Positions 36,000 through 46,391 are shown, counted from the stretch's first letter. The stretch is 64,000 nucleotides of DNA from Littorina saxatilis (GCF_037325665.1 NC_090260.1:52696820-52760819); one strand, 5' to 3'. Notes: generated by a model not told the origin, from the letters alone. Made by a program: numbers and translations.

Positions 36000-36490
36000 A
36001 CAGACCTGGGGAAACACAGACCTGGGGGAACACAGACCTGAGAAACAGACCTTGGGGAACACAGACATAGGGAAACAGACCTGGGGGAACACAGACCTGA
36101 GAAACAGACCTGGGGGAACAGACCTGGGGAAACACAGACTTGGGGGAACACAGACCTGAGGAACAAACCTGGGGGAACACAGACTTGGGAGAACACAGAC
36201 CTGAGGAACAGACCTGGGGGAACACAGACCTGGGGAAACACAGACTTGGGGGAACACAGACCTGAGGAACAGACCTGGGGAAACACAGACCTGGGGGAAC
36301 ACAGACTTGGGGGAACAGACCCGAGGAACACAGACCTGGGGGAACACAGACCTGGGGGAACACAGACCTGAGGAACAGACCTGGGGGAACACAGACTTGA
36401 GGAACACACCTGGGGAAACACAGACTTGGGGGAACACAGACCTGAGGAAACACAGACCTGAGGAACAGACCTGGGGGAACACAGACCTGC
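36000..36490. repeat. 15-bp-type minisatellite, block 2
   Basis: Same unit as 32464-33318, and it ends with the same CAGACCTGCCTACCCCCAAA junction. This shows that it belongs to the duplicated segment and did not arise independently. Confidence 0.93.
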
Positions 36491-36519
36491 CTACCCCCAA
36501 AATTACAAGGTGTAATGAG

Positions 36520-36652
36520 TCAAGCCAAAAAGAGTAATCTGTTGGAAGAAAGTGTAATCAGGTTCCATTCAGCAATCATTTTGCACATTGACACTAAGTC
36601 TTCTGCTCGGATAATTTCTCCCTCCAGTTTTGTTACTGTATCACTCAACTTC
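36520..36652 (-). CDS. Putative terminal exon E, copy B
   Basis: Same structure as copy A at 33347: acceptor CTGTTTCTTCATCAG, 43 codons and TGA. Three replacement changes and a few silent ones separate the two. No stop or frameshift has entered either copy, which weakly favours constraint or recent duplication. Product unknown. Confidence 0.4.
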
Positions 36653-36741
36653 CTGATGAAGAAACAGGTAATTTGAACGTCTTTTTGTTTCTATGAGCTC
36701 TCTGTACTGCATCCTTGTGATAATTTGTCCCGATGTGCTAT

Positions 36742-36794
36742 TACTTACTTACTGCCTTTCACGCCTGGTGGCGTGTAGGGCAGCGACAAAGGAC
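36742..36794. repeat. Short SINE-like fragment at the paralogous insertion site
   Basis: TACTTACTTACTGCC through GCGACAAAGGAC, flanked by AT on both sides. It sits where the 33569 element is inserted in the other copy. The TTACTTACTGCCTTTCACGC word is one I associate with dispersed molluscan repeats. Confidence 0.6.
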
Positions 36795-36906
36795 ATGCAC
36801 AGTAATATTTTCCAATGTGTGCACACGAAAAGTCACTGTGGCAAAGGGAACACAAGACGTGCTTTGGTCCTTTTGATTAAGGTCCTAGGCATGGCCACGA
36901 TTTCAT

Positions 36907-37012
36907 TTAGCTGCCTTTGTATTTCTGTTGAATGGCTGTCTTCTTTCTCACAGCAATCCTTTTACCACCACTGTGACAAGCTTCCTCGTCAGACTCGTCT
37001 GTCTCGTGGGGA
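36907..37012 (-). CDS. Putative terminal exon F, acidic then basic
   Basis: On the minus strand an open stretch of 34 codons ends in TAA. It reads SPHETDESDEEACHS and then GGKRIAVRKKTAIQQKYK, an acidic block followed by a basic one, as in nuclear proteins. Phase 2 entry (AG before T-CCC) fits the R3/R4 donors, but the acceptor has a poor pyrimidine tract. The opposite strand has a better acceptor (CTTCTTTCTCACAG at 36938-36951) and an open frame to TAA at 37046. Either strand, or neither, may be used. Confidence 0.28.
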
Positions 37013-37298
37013 CTCAGATTTTCCACGCGTCGCTAATTCATTGTAATGCGACCGGCAGCGTCTATCTTGTTTGTGGCTGAACAGACCGGAAATGACCGGA
37101 TATTGCCTAAATGATCTCGCGCAGGCACAAACTCAAGCTCTGCGAAAGCAACTATACTGATCGGATTTACTTCAAGATAAGATGCAAAAAATCATACTTT
37201 TGGATTCTTAAAAATCGGACTTCCATTCTGGAAAGCGTGGTGGCATAGTTTGGGTTAACATTCGAAGTAAGTTACGCCCAAATCGTAAGGGTAGGCAG

Positions 37299-37471
37299 GT
37301 CTGGGAACACAGACCTGAGGAACAGACCTGGGGGAACACAGACCTGGGGGAACACAGACCTGAGAAACAGACCTGGGGAAACATAGACCTGGGGGGACAC
37401 AGACCTAGGGAAACACAGACCTGGGGGAACACAGACCTGGGGAAACACAGACCTGGGGAAACACAGACCTG
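37299..37471. repeat. 15-bp-type minisatellite, block 3
   Basis: Same unit. Its left flank GGGTAGGCAGGTCTG is the reverse complement of the right flank of blocks 1 and 2, so this block marks an inversion of the locus. Confidence 0.9.
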
Positions 37472-37524
37472 GGTAATGATGAAGCTGAATCCAGACACAA
37501 ACAGACAATGAAGATAAGGCTAAC

Positions 37525-37670
37525 CTAGATGGCGGTGGTGAGTATGAAGAATCGGTGAAGACTCGAACGGCCTCTTTACTCTCTTCCTCTTTCGTCCTCG
37601 GCTTTCATGTCTCTCTGCTGACCCTTGGGCTATCCTGGTTTCATGGTCCTCTCTGGCACTGTGTGACACC
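37525..37670 (-). pseudogene. Exon R, copy 1 (frame shifted)
   Basis: Minus-strand exon between acceptor CTTTTGTTTTTCAACAG and donor CATCTAG|GTTAGC. It reads VSHSAREDHETRIAQGSAER, then RGRKRKRVKRPFESS, and loses one base relative to copy 3 in the Ser-rich part. The reading frame therefore ends differently, although no stop appears before the donor. See copy 3 for the intact form. Confidence 0.45.
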
Positions 37671-37849
37671 CTGTTGAAAAACAAAAGGTTCAAGTAGTGG
37701 AGAGCCAGAACTGTCAATATTAATGCTGAGAGGAAAATTCAGCTGACAAGAATGCAAACAGACTAGATCCAACATCATGGACAGCCTGGTTAAAGTATGA
37801 AACATGGTTTTGGAGGTGACCGCACATTAAAGTTTTAGGTTTCCCCGGT

Positions 37850-38010
37850 GTGCAGGGACAGCCAGACGGACGGACAGTCAGATGGACAGACAACCCGTCA
37901 GATAGACAGACAAATGAACAGACAGCCAGTCATATAGACAGACAGCAGACGGACAACCAGCCAGACGGACGGTCAGATGGACAGTCAGATGGACAGACAG
38001 CCAGACGGAC
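37850..38010. repeat. CAGACGGACAGAC-type short repeat
   Basis: Irregular runs of GACAGCCAGACGGAC and GTCAGATGGACAGAC. A shorter version lies at 38874-38912 and another at 41945-42062, each at the same distance from an R exon, so it is part of the repeated unit. Confidence 0.85.
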
Positions 38011-38531
38011 AATCAAATTGAGGGACAGATGAAGGGATAACATGTAGGCAGTCATAGTCAGATGGAAACAAAGCAATATAGGCACTATCTAACATGTCAG
38101 AACAAAATCTAAACCAAGTCCTTGCTTTATCTTAAAATGATACAGACCCAGTTTTCTACAAGTGTGAAAGGCAAGCATGGTTTACTCTTGGTCACAAATA
38201 AGAGCGTGAGCTTTCAGCCCAAGGTCACAATGGGAGCAGGTCTGTTTCCCCTGGTTAATGTTGTGCAGGGCTTTGTTTCCTGGGCCTGGAGGGAACATAC
38301 ACCTAGGGAATTTAGAACTAGGGAACTGAGACCTGAGAAAACATAATGATGGTGGAAATATAAACCTCAGGGAACAGAGACCTGGGCAAACATATACCTG
38401 AAGGAACATAGACCTAAGAGAACATAGACTTGAAGGAACATAGACCTGGGGGAACATGGACCTGGGGAACATGGACATGGGTAATCGTGTAAGTGATCCC
38501 GGACAGAAAAGACAATGAAGATAAGACTAAC

Positions 38532-38673
38532 CTAGATGATGGTGGTGAGTATGAAGAATCGGATGAAGACTCGAACGGCCTCTTTTTTCTCCTTTCGTCC
38601 TCGGCTCTCACGCCTCTCTGCTGACGCTTTGGGTACCCTGGTTTGATGGTCCTCTCTGGCACTATGTGACAAC
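38532..38673 (-). pseudogene. Exon R, copy 2 (two bases shorter)
   Basis: Same acceptor and donor positions as copy 3, but 142 instead of 144 bases. In the frame used by copies 3 and 4 it ends with a stop at the donor. In the phase 1 frame it is open throughout (VPERTIKPGYPKRQQRG, then KKRPFESSSDSSYSPPSSR). The splice signals are intact. Confidence 0.45.
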
Positions 38674-39091
38674 CTGTTGAAAAAAAAGGTTCAAGTAGTG
38701 GAGATATAGAACTGTCAATATTAATGTTGAGGAAAATTCTGCTGACAAGAATGCAAACAGACTAGATCCAAGTCATTCCAACATCTGATGGACAGTCTGT
38801 TGAGGTATGAAATAAATTATAGTTTTGGAGGTGACCTCACGTTAAAGTTGTATTTTTTCCCGGCGTGCACGGACAGCCAGACGGACAACCCGATGGAGGG
38901 ACAGATGAACGGATGACATTTAGGCAGTCATAGTCTGCTAGAAACAAAGCAATACGAGGGGGACTCATTATATTTTGGAACCTGGGCAAACTAATGAAGT
39001 CACTACTTTGCCTTTTTCATTACATCAAAGACCAGTTTGGGGAAAACTTGTGACAACAAAAATTACTTGATTCCGTGCAATAGTTTTCATT

Positions 39092-39868
39092 CTTATGAAA
39101 CGCGCTTTTCGGTGACCTCGGCGATCAACCACAGTTGATCGACTGGGCAGTCGATCGACTGTCAGTCTTTCTTTCTTTTCTTTCTTTATTTGGTGTTTAA
39201 CGTCGTTTTCAACCACGAAGGTTATATTGCGACGAGGGAAAGGGGGGAGATGGGATAGGGGAAAGATGGGATAGAGCCACTTGTTAAGTGTTTCTTGTTC
39301 ACAAAAGCACTAATCAAAAAATTGCTCCAGGGGCTTGCAACGTAGTACAATATATGACCTTACTGGGAGAATGCAAGTTTCCAGTACAAAGGACTAAACA
39401 TTTCTTACATACTGCTTGACTAAAATCTTTACAAACATTGACTATATTCTATACAAGAACCACTTAACAAGGGTAAAAGGAGGAACAGAATCCGTTAGTC
39501 GCCTCTTACGACATGCGGGGTGCAGAGAAATAAGGATGTGGAAAAGAAGACTTTTGGTAAGTGAAATAAAGGTGATGGATCCAGTCAGGTAGAAATAAGA
39601 CAACAAGAAAAGAACTGGAAAACTGCAGAGAATAGTAGGGAGAGTTTTCTTGGAAGGAAATATAGGTGAAAGGAATGGTAAGGCAGAAATAAGACAAAAG
39701 AAGAGAAGTAAAGGAGTGGGGTAGCTTAGTATAAACACTCCCGCCGCGTGAAGGCGACCCCATGGGAGCGACTGTCAGTCGGTTCACTGCTATCTTATGA
39801 AACTGGCCCCTGGGGCCCAGTCGATCGACTGTGGTTGATCGCCGGGTCACCGAAAAGCGCGTTTCATG
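39092..39868. mobile_element. Palindromic MITE split by a retroposon
   Basis: TTATGAAACGCGCTTTTCGG with GGCGATCAACCACAG (39092-39140) is mirrored at 39820-39868. The two arms are separated by retroposon Z copy 3. Without the insert the element is a short self-complementary unit rich in AGTCGATCGACTG words. Related words recur near 40540-40620. Confidence 0.65.
39168..39768 (-). mobile_element. Retroposon family Z, copy 3
   Basis: Flanked by a perfect 12-base duplication CGACTGTCAGTC (39156-39167 and 39769-39780). It is on the minus strand with a GAAAGAAA-type tail at its left end. Its 5' end here (CCATGGGGTCGCCTTCACG) differs from copies 1 and 2, so 5' ends vary within the family. Confidence 0.88.
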
Positions 39869-40192
39869 AGCGAATCACTGTCACCCGCGGACAACCGCAG
39901 TCAACCAACTGTACAGTAATCCGAATGGCCAAGTCGAGGGCTAAATTTAGCAACATTACCACTTCCGTTTGCTCATTCGCACGTGAAAATGGCGATGGAA
40001 AAAAAACTAGTCTCGGCCTGCTCAAAATAACAATGATCGAGACTTTCAGTAATTCCTTCGCGTGACGTCTAACCCTCTTACGCCATAATGTGACGTCTTC
40101 AAGACATAACCCTGACTTGTCTCCTGGATTATTGCGTCATGATAGATACATTTTGAAGAACAATCACAAGGTTTGGCTCACAATCCAAAAAA

Positions 40193-40400
40193 GTCAATCA
40201 ATCAATCAATATGAGGCTTATATCGCGCGTATTCCGTGGGTACAGTTCTAAGCGCAGGGATTTATTTTTAAATTTTTTAAAATTTTTATTTTATACAATT
40301 TATATTGCGCACATATTCAAGGCGCAGGGATTTATTTATGCCGTTTGAGATGGAATTGTTTTACACAATACATCACGCATTCATATCGGCCAGAGAAAAC
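40193..40400 (-). mobile_element. SINE fragment (3' half), same family as 17986-18398
   Basis: It shares the TCAATCAATCAATC tail and TTATATCGCGC ... TCCGTGGGTACAGTTCTA with the 18-kb SINE. It is interrupted by an AT-rich duplication (40259-40320) and lacks the tRNA-like head. Confidence 0.75.
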
Positions 40401-40699
40401 ATAATCAAAGTGTGAGCATTGTGTCATTGACTGTGCGGATAATTACATTTATTTTCGGTTTACCGCAGTAAGCCGAACACAGTGTTGGGGGGAGAGCATC
40501 ACCGTGTTTGGCCGACTGAAGGTGAGATGACCCGCAGTCGGCCGACTGAATTTTTTTTCGTGAAACCCGATAATGTCGGATTACTGTGGTTCTCTCGGAC
40601 AACTGCAGTTGGTCGACTGTGTTTCTGGCTTATGAAACATAGACCTGGGCAAACATATATACCTGAAGGAACATAGACCTAAGGGAACACAGACCACAG

Positions 40700-40748
40700 G
40701 CGGAAGGTATCGTTCACTGGACCACTACTTTCATAGAAAGACTACAAG
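40700..40748 (+). CDS. Putative 49-base exon, plus-strand copy
   Basis: Acceptor ACCACAG, 49 bases, donor CTACAAG|GTATGA. Phase 0 gives AEGIVHWTTTFIERLQ, phase 1 gives RYRSLDHYFHRKTT, and both are open. The exon is repeated on the minus strand at 41427-41475 with identical sequence, as part of an inverted duplication of about 70 bases. Family unknown. Confidence 0.35.
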
Positions 40749-41426
40749 GTATGACACTCAGCTTTGAGTCTTGCTCCACTAACTTAAAAAAATATTATGC
40801 AAATAATAATTGCCAATGTCGAGATTCTTTGTAACTTTACAAATGCCAGGATAAATGAATGTTCTAACTATCTGTACCTTTTAATTTTATGTTTAGCTGC
40901 CTGTCCGCTGCATGTTTTTAAACCGTATTTTGTGCGACCAAACGCGTCTGTCGCCGGCATATCACTTAGATCCCGTGGGAAAGCTGAACAGTTGTAGGTC
41001 CGAGGAGATGGTAGTGCGATGCGCTCATTGGTTAATAACCGGATATTCGATGATTATTTTTGATTTGGCAAACGGTTCTTCACCAAAAACCTAAAGTGAA
41101 ACTCCCGTGGGTAGCTTCCCTTCGCTGCAATATTTACATATGTTTTAGACCAATGAGCACCCGTATGCATATTCGGTGTGGGATGCATGATTTCTTCCCA
41201 ACAACAGGTAGCGGTTCGCAAACGAACATTCGTCAAAATGATGGTTAAAAACAACTTGCAGCAGATGGCAGCTGAAAATTAAAGATACATGTAGTTAAAA
41301 CAATCATTCAATTGTATTTATTTGACGTTACACAGACTGTTGGAAGAGGCAAACCGCCTTGAACACAAAAATTGTCCGCATGAAGCGACTCCAAGAACAC
41401 AGACGACTTGAAGCTGAGTGACATAC

Positions 41427-41475
41427 CTTGTAGTCTTTCTATGAAAGTAGTGGTCCAGTGAACGATACCTTCCGC
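41427..41475 (-). CDS. Putative 49-base exon, minus-strand copy
   Basis: Acceptor GTGCACAG, the same 49 bases as 40700-40748, then donor ACAAG|GTATGT. In phase 1 it exits in phase 2, which matches entry into exon R; in phase 0 it would accept the MATPRRSK first exon. It lies between R3 and R2, so its place in any transcript is unclear. Confidence 0.35.
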
Positions 41476-41605
41476 CTGTGCACAGACCTGGGCAAACATA
41501 GACCTGGGCAAACATAGACCTGAAGGAACATGGACCTGGGGAACATGGACATGGGTTATCGTGTAAGTGATCCCGGACAGAAAAGACAATGAAGATAAGA
41601 CTAAC

Positions 41606-41749
41606 CTAGATTGTGGTGGTGAGTATGAAGAATCGGATGAAAACTCATACGGCCTCTTTTCTCTCCTCTTTTGTCCTGGGCTCTCATGCCTCTCTGCTGA
41701 CGCTTTGAGTACCCTGGTTTCATTGTCCTCTCTGGCACTATGTGACAAC
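41606..41749 (-). CDS. Exon R, copy 3 (intact)
   Basis: 144 bases between acceptor GTTTTTTAACAG and donor AATCTAG|GTTAGT. Entry and exit are both phase 2, so the exon can be repeated or skipped without a frame change. The peptide is SHSAREDNETRVLKASAERH, then QKRREKRPYEFSSDSSYSPP: a charged stretch, a basic cluster and a Ser-rich tail, typical of disordered nuclear proteins. No known family. The other three copies lie at 37525, 38532 and 42493. A second frame (phase 1) is also open in this copy. Confidence 0.5.
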
Positions 41750-41944
41750 CTGTTAAAAAACAAAAGGTTCAAGTAGTGGAGATATAGAACTGTCAATACT
41801 AATGCTGAGAGGAAAATTCAGCTGACAAGAATGCAAACAGACTAGATCCAAGTCATTCCAACATCATGGACAGTCTGTTGAGGTATGAAATATTTAGTTT
41901 TTGGAGGTGACCTCACGTTAAAGTTGTATTTTTCCCCGGCGTGC

Positions 41945-42062
41945 ACGGACAGCCAGACGGACAACCTGATGGAGGGACAGACAACCCCATCGAGACCAGA
42001 CATGTAGCCAGACGGACGGACAGTTAGATGGACAGACAGCCCGATGAACAACCGGATGGAGG
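41945..42062. repeat. CAGACGGACAGAC-type short repeat, second block
   Basis: Runs of GACAGCCAGACGGAC, GGAGGGACAGA and GTTAGATGGACAGAC. Same position in the repeated unit as 37850-38010. Confidence 0.8.
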
Positions 42063-42492
42063 GACAGATGAACGGATGACATTTAGGCAGTCATAGTCAG
42101 ATGGAAACAAAACAATATAGGCACTATCTAACATGTCAGAACAAAATCTAAACCAAGTCCTTGCTTTATCTTAAAACGATGCAGACCAAGTTGTTTACAA
42201 GTGTGAAAGGCTAGCATGGTTACACTTGGTCACAAATAGGAGCGTGAGCCTTCAGCCCAAGGACACAATGGGAGCAGGTCCGTGTTTCCCCTGGTTAATG
42301 TCCCGCAGGGCTTTGTTCCCTGGGCCTGGAGGGAACATACACCTGGGGAACTGAGACCAGAGGGAATGGGGGGAAATAAAGGACTCGAGGAATAGACTAT
42401 AGAGACCTGAAGGAACATACACCTGGGAAACGTAGACCTAGCTAATCATGGAGCTGATCCCATGTGCAAAAGACAATGAAAATGAGGCTAAC

Positions 42493-42609
42493 CTAGAAGG
42501 TAGTGATGAGTATGAAGACTCGAACGTCCTCTTTTCCCTCCTCTTTTGCCTCTCTGCCGACGCTTTGGATACCCTGGTTTCATGGGTCTCTTTGGCACCA
42601 TGTGACACC
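42493..42609 (-). CDS. Exon R, copy 4 (intact, shorter)
   Basis: 117 bases between acceptor TGTTTTTCAACAG and donor CCTTCTAG|GTTAGC. Entry and exit are phase 2 as in copy 3. It reads VSHGAKETHETRVSKASAER, then QKRREKRTFESSYSSLPSR. Two deletions relative to copy 3 keep the frame. That two copies differ in length by multiples of three while staying open favours a protein-coding role. Confidence 0.5.
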
Positions 42610-42769
42610 CTGTTGAAAAACAAAAGGTTCAAGTAGTGGAGAGCCAGAACTGTCAATATTAATGCTGAGAGGAAAATTCAGCTGACAAGAAATTGAAGAA
42701 TGCAAACAGCCTAGATCCAACATCATGAAAAGTATGGTTGAGGTATGAACATAGTTTTGGAGGTGGCCT

Positions 42770-43430
42770 CACTTTAAACTAAAGATGCACTGAAGTAGTA
42801 CGAAGGGAAAATTAACAGAGGTAGAATGAAGTTGCTTTTATATCAATCTGAAAATAATTTCACAAAAATGAGCATCACCAATTTGTATTATTTTTATTTA
42901 TCAAAAGTGAATGAGCACACCTGGAAATTTTGGACTTGGTGCTTGACATAAGGCTTGACATCATAACAGTACTTGGTGGGCTACCGTAATGACTTAGAGT
43001 GTACCAAAAGAGACAATCGCGAGCACTTTGTAAGTCTTTATAAAAAAAAGTAAGCAAACTAGAAAACCATGCCCTGTTGTAAATGTTTCTTTTAGACATT
43101 CAGATTCTGATGGCATCTGCTTTAAGTGTTTATTAATTCTCGTAACAGTGCATTCATGATTCAACGGGCAGTAGGTGAATTTTTTTCAAATATAAATGTG
43201 ACTGTGAGTGATAGGCCTATGGCTATGCCACAGATGGTACAGAATCTATGATTATGTTATCAAAACGTGTCTAAGCTGAATTCGCGAAATAAAGAGAAAA
43301 GCGCCAACTCTTGAGTAGAGAGGTAATAAAGTAATCGCTAATCGAGCGAAATGGCAATCCGTGGCGACTTACTTAGGAGTCGGGAAGACGCAAATCCTGT
43401 GTATCGTCAAGAATAATGACTCGGTGTTAT
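42770..43430. other. No feature recognised
   Basis: AT-rich DNA that the other R units do not share. Only short chance frames. Confidence 0.4.
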
Positions 43431-43434
43431 CAAG

Positions 43435-43548
43435 ATGGGGAGAAGGATAGCGAAGCGAAAGTACGCAAAGAAAGGTGCCTGTACGAAGACCTCAACGATC
43501 ATGTATGAGACAAGTTTAGCGATGCACGGCAAAGAAACATTCCTGTGA
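43435..43548 (+). CDS. Possible small basic ORF or first exon
   Basis: ATG in the context ATCAAGATGGGG opens a 37-codon frame starting MGRRIAKRKYAKKGACTKTS and ending in TGA. Within it AAAG|GTGCCT could serve as a donor. The basic start and CAAGATG context recall the other first exons, but nothing else supports it. Confidence 0.2.
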   Translation: MGRRIAKRKYAKKGACTKTSTIMYETSLAMHGKETFL

Positions 43549-45162
43549 GCAGAAACATGATTCGGGAGAAAAGTCGTTATGCTTTCTATCGAGCAGGACA
43601 TTCGGATTTTACTGGTTGCGCCACAATGTCAAATGTGCTTCACTCGGCGGGGAGCGAGCATTACGCCATGAGTAAATTTTCTTTGAAACTTGAGTTAAAG
43701 TTGTTCTGCTGTAATGTGTTTGGGTGTGTGTGTGTGTAGATAGGACTGTAAACTGCAACTGTGTGTTTGTGTGTGTACATTGACAGTACATACATTGTAC
43801 ACTGCAACCAAATTCATGACCGCCCGGGCCAAAAACTCAAACAACCATTTTAAGACATCCCCCCCCCCTTTTAACGACCTAATTTTCAAGGTTTTTCCAA
43901 AGTCGTAAATAGGGGGTTCTACTGTAGTATGAATTCGGTTTTCATGATCACACCAAAGCCTGATGAGACTCCACTAAATACAGTTGATTGTTTACTAATT
44001 CCTTGCTTGCATCACTGCAATACAACTCATACTGGTATTCTTGAAGTTGAAGAACAGCAACAGGTCTTGCTTTATTTCACTATTATTTTCACAACTGCTG
44101 ACTGAACAACATTCAGAATCGCAAAATTTGGCAGTCAAAGTGGAGACTTTCTTCACATTGACTGTGTGTAACTAAGCTAGAGTGTACTGAAAATGTGAAA
44201 TGACGTCACAGTTCTAGAACAGTGAGAGCAAGAGGTAAGGCAGGTAAAAATGGTCATATATATATATATATATATGTATATGCAGCTTGTCCCGTTTAAT
44301 AACCCTATCATGAGTCATCCCTGAGGTCGCCTATAGTTGTGGACTGGGCGTTAAGCATCCAACAATTAACAAACCCAATCACACATTTCTGACAATGGAA
44401 TGTTCACCCAATGACCCATGTAGTCTTTCTCATCATTTATAATATTAAATGCCAGGCTGGAGCTCTACAAAAATGAAATTTATTGGTTTGATTTGGTTAC
44501 AGATCAACCCACAGATTTCCCACTCTCATGGACCAGCCAGGATGCACTGACATTGATTAATCGTGATCCTTCTCACCTTTGAATTACCCGTCATAATCAT
44601 AATGGCTTGCTGAAGAAATCATCTGCAAATAAAATGCAAACAATTACACTTACAGCAATGATATACACATGCGCATGCTGTCAATATTCAATTTTGTTGT
44701 GCATGTCTATCAATATTATGTGTTGCCCCGAGAGTGCTGTGTTAAACACTAACAGAATCTTCAAAAAGATGAAGGCGGGTGGAAACTAGAAAAACAGCGT
44801 GCGTCTATTATTAGTATTAGAGATCGGATTGACAGCCGGTCTTTTCAAATCGTGTTTTCTGTAAGCTTAGCTAAGAAATGCCATATTATTATCACCATCC
44901 TCAAGTTACCTACTCTTATAAATTCAGCACTGGACGAACAAATAGCATGAAAGAAGAAAGTACAGGCATTTTTCTTGCGTGAAAAATAGATCAATACTAT
45001 CTCCGCCGTTCGCGACCGTTCGATCAGTCACTGCCTCATCCCAAGATAATATAGCCTACACAAAAACACTTATTCACAATAAAGTAAAAAGAACAATGAC
45101 AAAAACATACAGTTTCTGTTCCCTAATAATGAAACAATCATAAAATTAAGTTTCCCGCTTAC
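43549..45162. other. Repeat scraps, no gene
   Basis: Contains TG-rich runs (43720-43775), a G/C-rich MITE-like scrap (43855-43925), an AT microsatellite (44254-44280) and a SINE-like tail GGACTGGGCGTTAAGC (about 44340) followed by AACAATTAACAAAC. I see no coding region. Confidence 0.4.
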
Positions 45163-45186
45163 CTTGGATCGACGAGGCGTCGCCAT
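45163..45186 (-). CDS. Putative first exon MATPRRSK (inverted partner of 31863)
   Basis: Minus-strand ATG in the context TTTCAAGATGGCGACG, eight codons, donor AAG|GTAAGC. It differs from the 31863 copy at two codons. The upstream 200 bases match inverted as well. It lies at the 5' side of all the minus-strand R, E and F exons, so it could be the start of that transcription unit. Confidence 0.42.
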
Positions 45187-45475
45187 CTTGAAAATGCAAC
45201 TCGTCAGTAACTAGAGTTATCTGTCCTTGGGCTGTGTGTTTCAGAAACTCGGAAACTTTTTCACACGCTTTGGTGTGTGAACTAATATACACACAAAGTT
45301 GACTAAAGTGCACAAAAAGGTTCCAGCCTTGAAAACTTCTGAGAATCCTAGTTTGACACTTTCCTTCTAGAAACAGTAGTAAAAAAAGTGGGTCCCTATT
45401 TTTGGAACCGACTTTTTTTTTAAACCCAGTTGGACGCTTGTGTGTTAATGCAAGGAACCCAGTTATGTAGTTGTG

Positions 45476-45515
<40 letters not shown>

Positions 45516-45540
45516 CACAAACACACACAAACATACACAT

Positions 45541-45649
45541 ACACGTGAAGTACGAATTTTGGGATACAAAGCATGGGGGCCTCTTTATTAATTTATATTC
45601 CACATTGAATAAACACTGACACATGACCTTCAGGTCAATGTTCACCCAA
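45541..45649 (-). repeat. Split direct repeat B2
   Basis: 109 bases matching B1. It forms the 3' end of the element and abuts a CA microsatellite (45476-45540). Confidence 0.85.
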
Positions 45650-45938
45650 GACATTTGCCAAAATGGAACATAAAAACATACAAGACAAAACATCAAGCTG
45701 TCAGCTACAGATCATTAATTATGAATACATGTACATACGAATCACATATCTATTTCACAAACAAAAGAACACCGAATAGAGCCCCCAGACCCAAATATAT
45801 AATGAGTACATTCGAGACCTAAGTCTCCTGTTTAGAGTATTTAAGACATGCAATAAAAAGCTAACCATAATGCAGCAGACTTCGCGGCAGATATTGCGAC
45901 ACCTGTACAAAGGAGGTGATGGGGAAGGTGGTGGGTTC

Positions 45939-46235
45939 GAATTGAAATTGCTGCTTTGCTGTAGCGCGGCTGGCGACTGAGTGACCTACAACTAACCCTC
46001 AGTTCCCTCCAGTTCCAGAGTTTCACCCTCCCTTCCTCAGTGACTACTTTCTCACGCCCACGCATACCCACCATCCGCACTCTACCTGCCCTCCCCTCCC
46101 CGCCGCTACCCTGCTAGCCGTCAACTGTCAGATTTCCTAATTCTTCCGTTCCCATCCCTCTGCCCTAGATCTTAACCCCCCCCTCCTCTGACCGTGAGAA
46201 CTCTTACAGCTAAACTGCGATTTTACAAATTTTCA
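45939..46235 (-). repeat. Split direct repeat A2
   Basis: Second copy of A1, lying between B1 and B2, as expected for a Ngaro-type element. Confidence 0.85.
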
Positions 46236-46342
46236 CTTAGCTGCTACGATACTCAATAACCCCTCCCCCTCGCCTCAGCTCCCACACCCACACGCACACA
46301 CACAGACGCACACCCATCCACACATGCACGCAAGCATGCACG

Positions 46343-46391
<49 letters not shown>

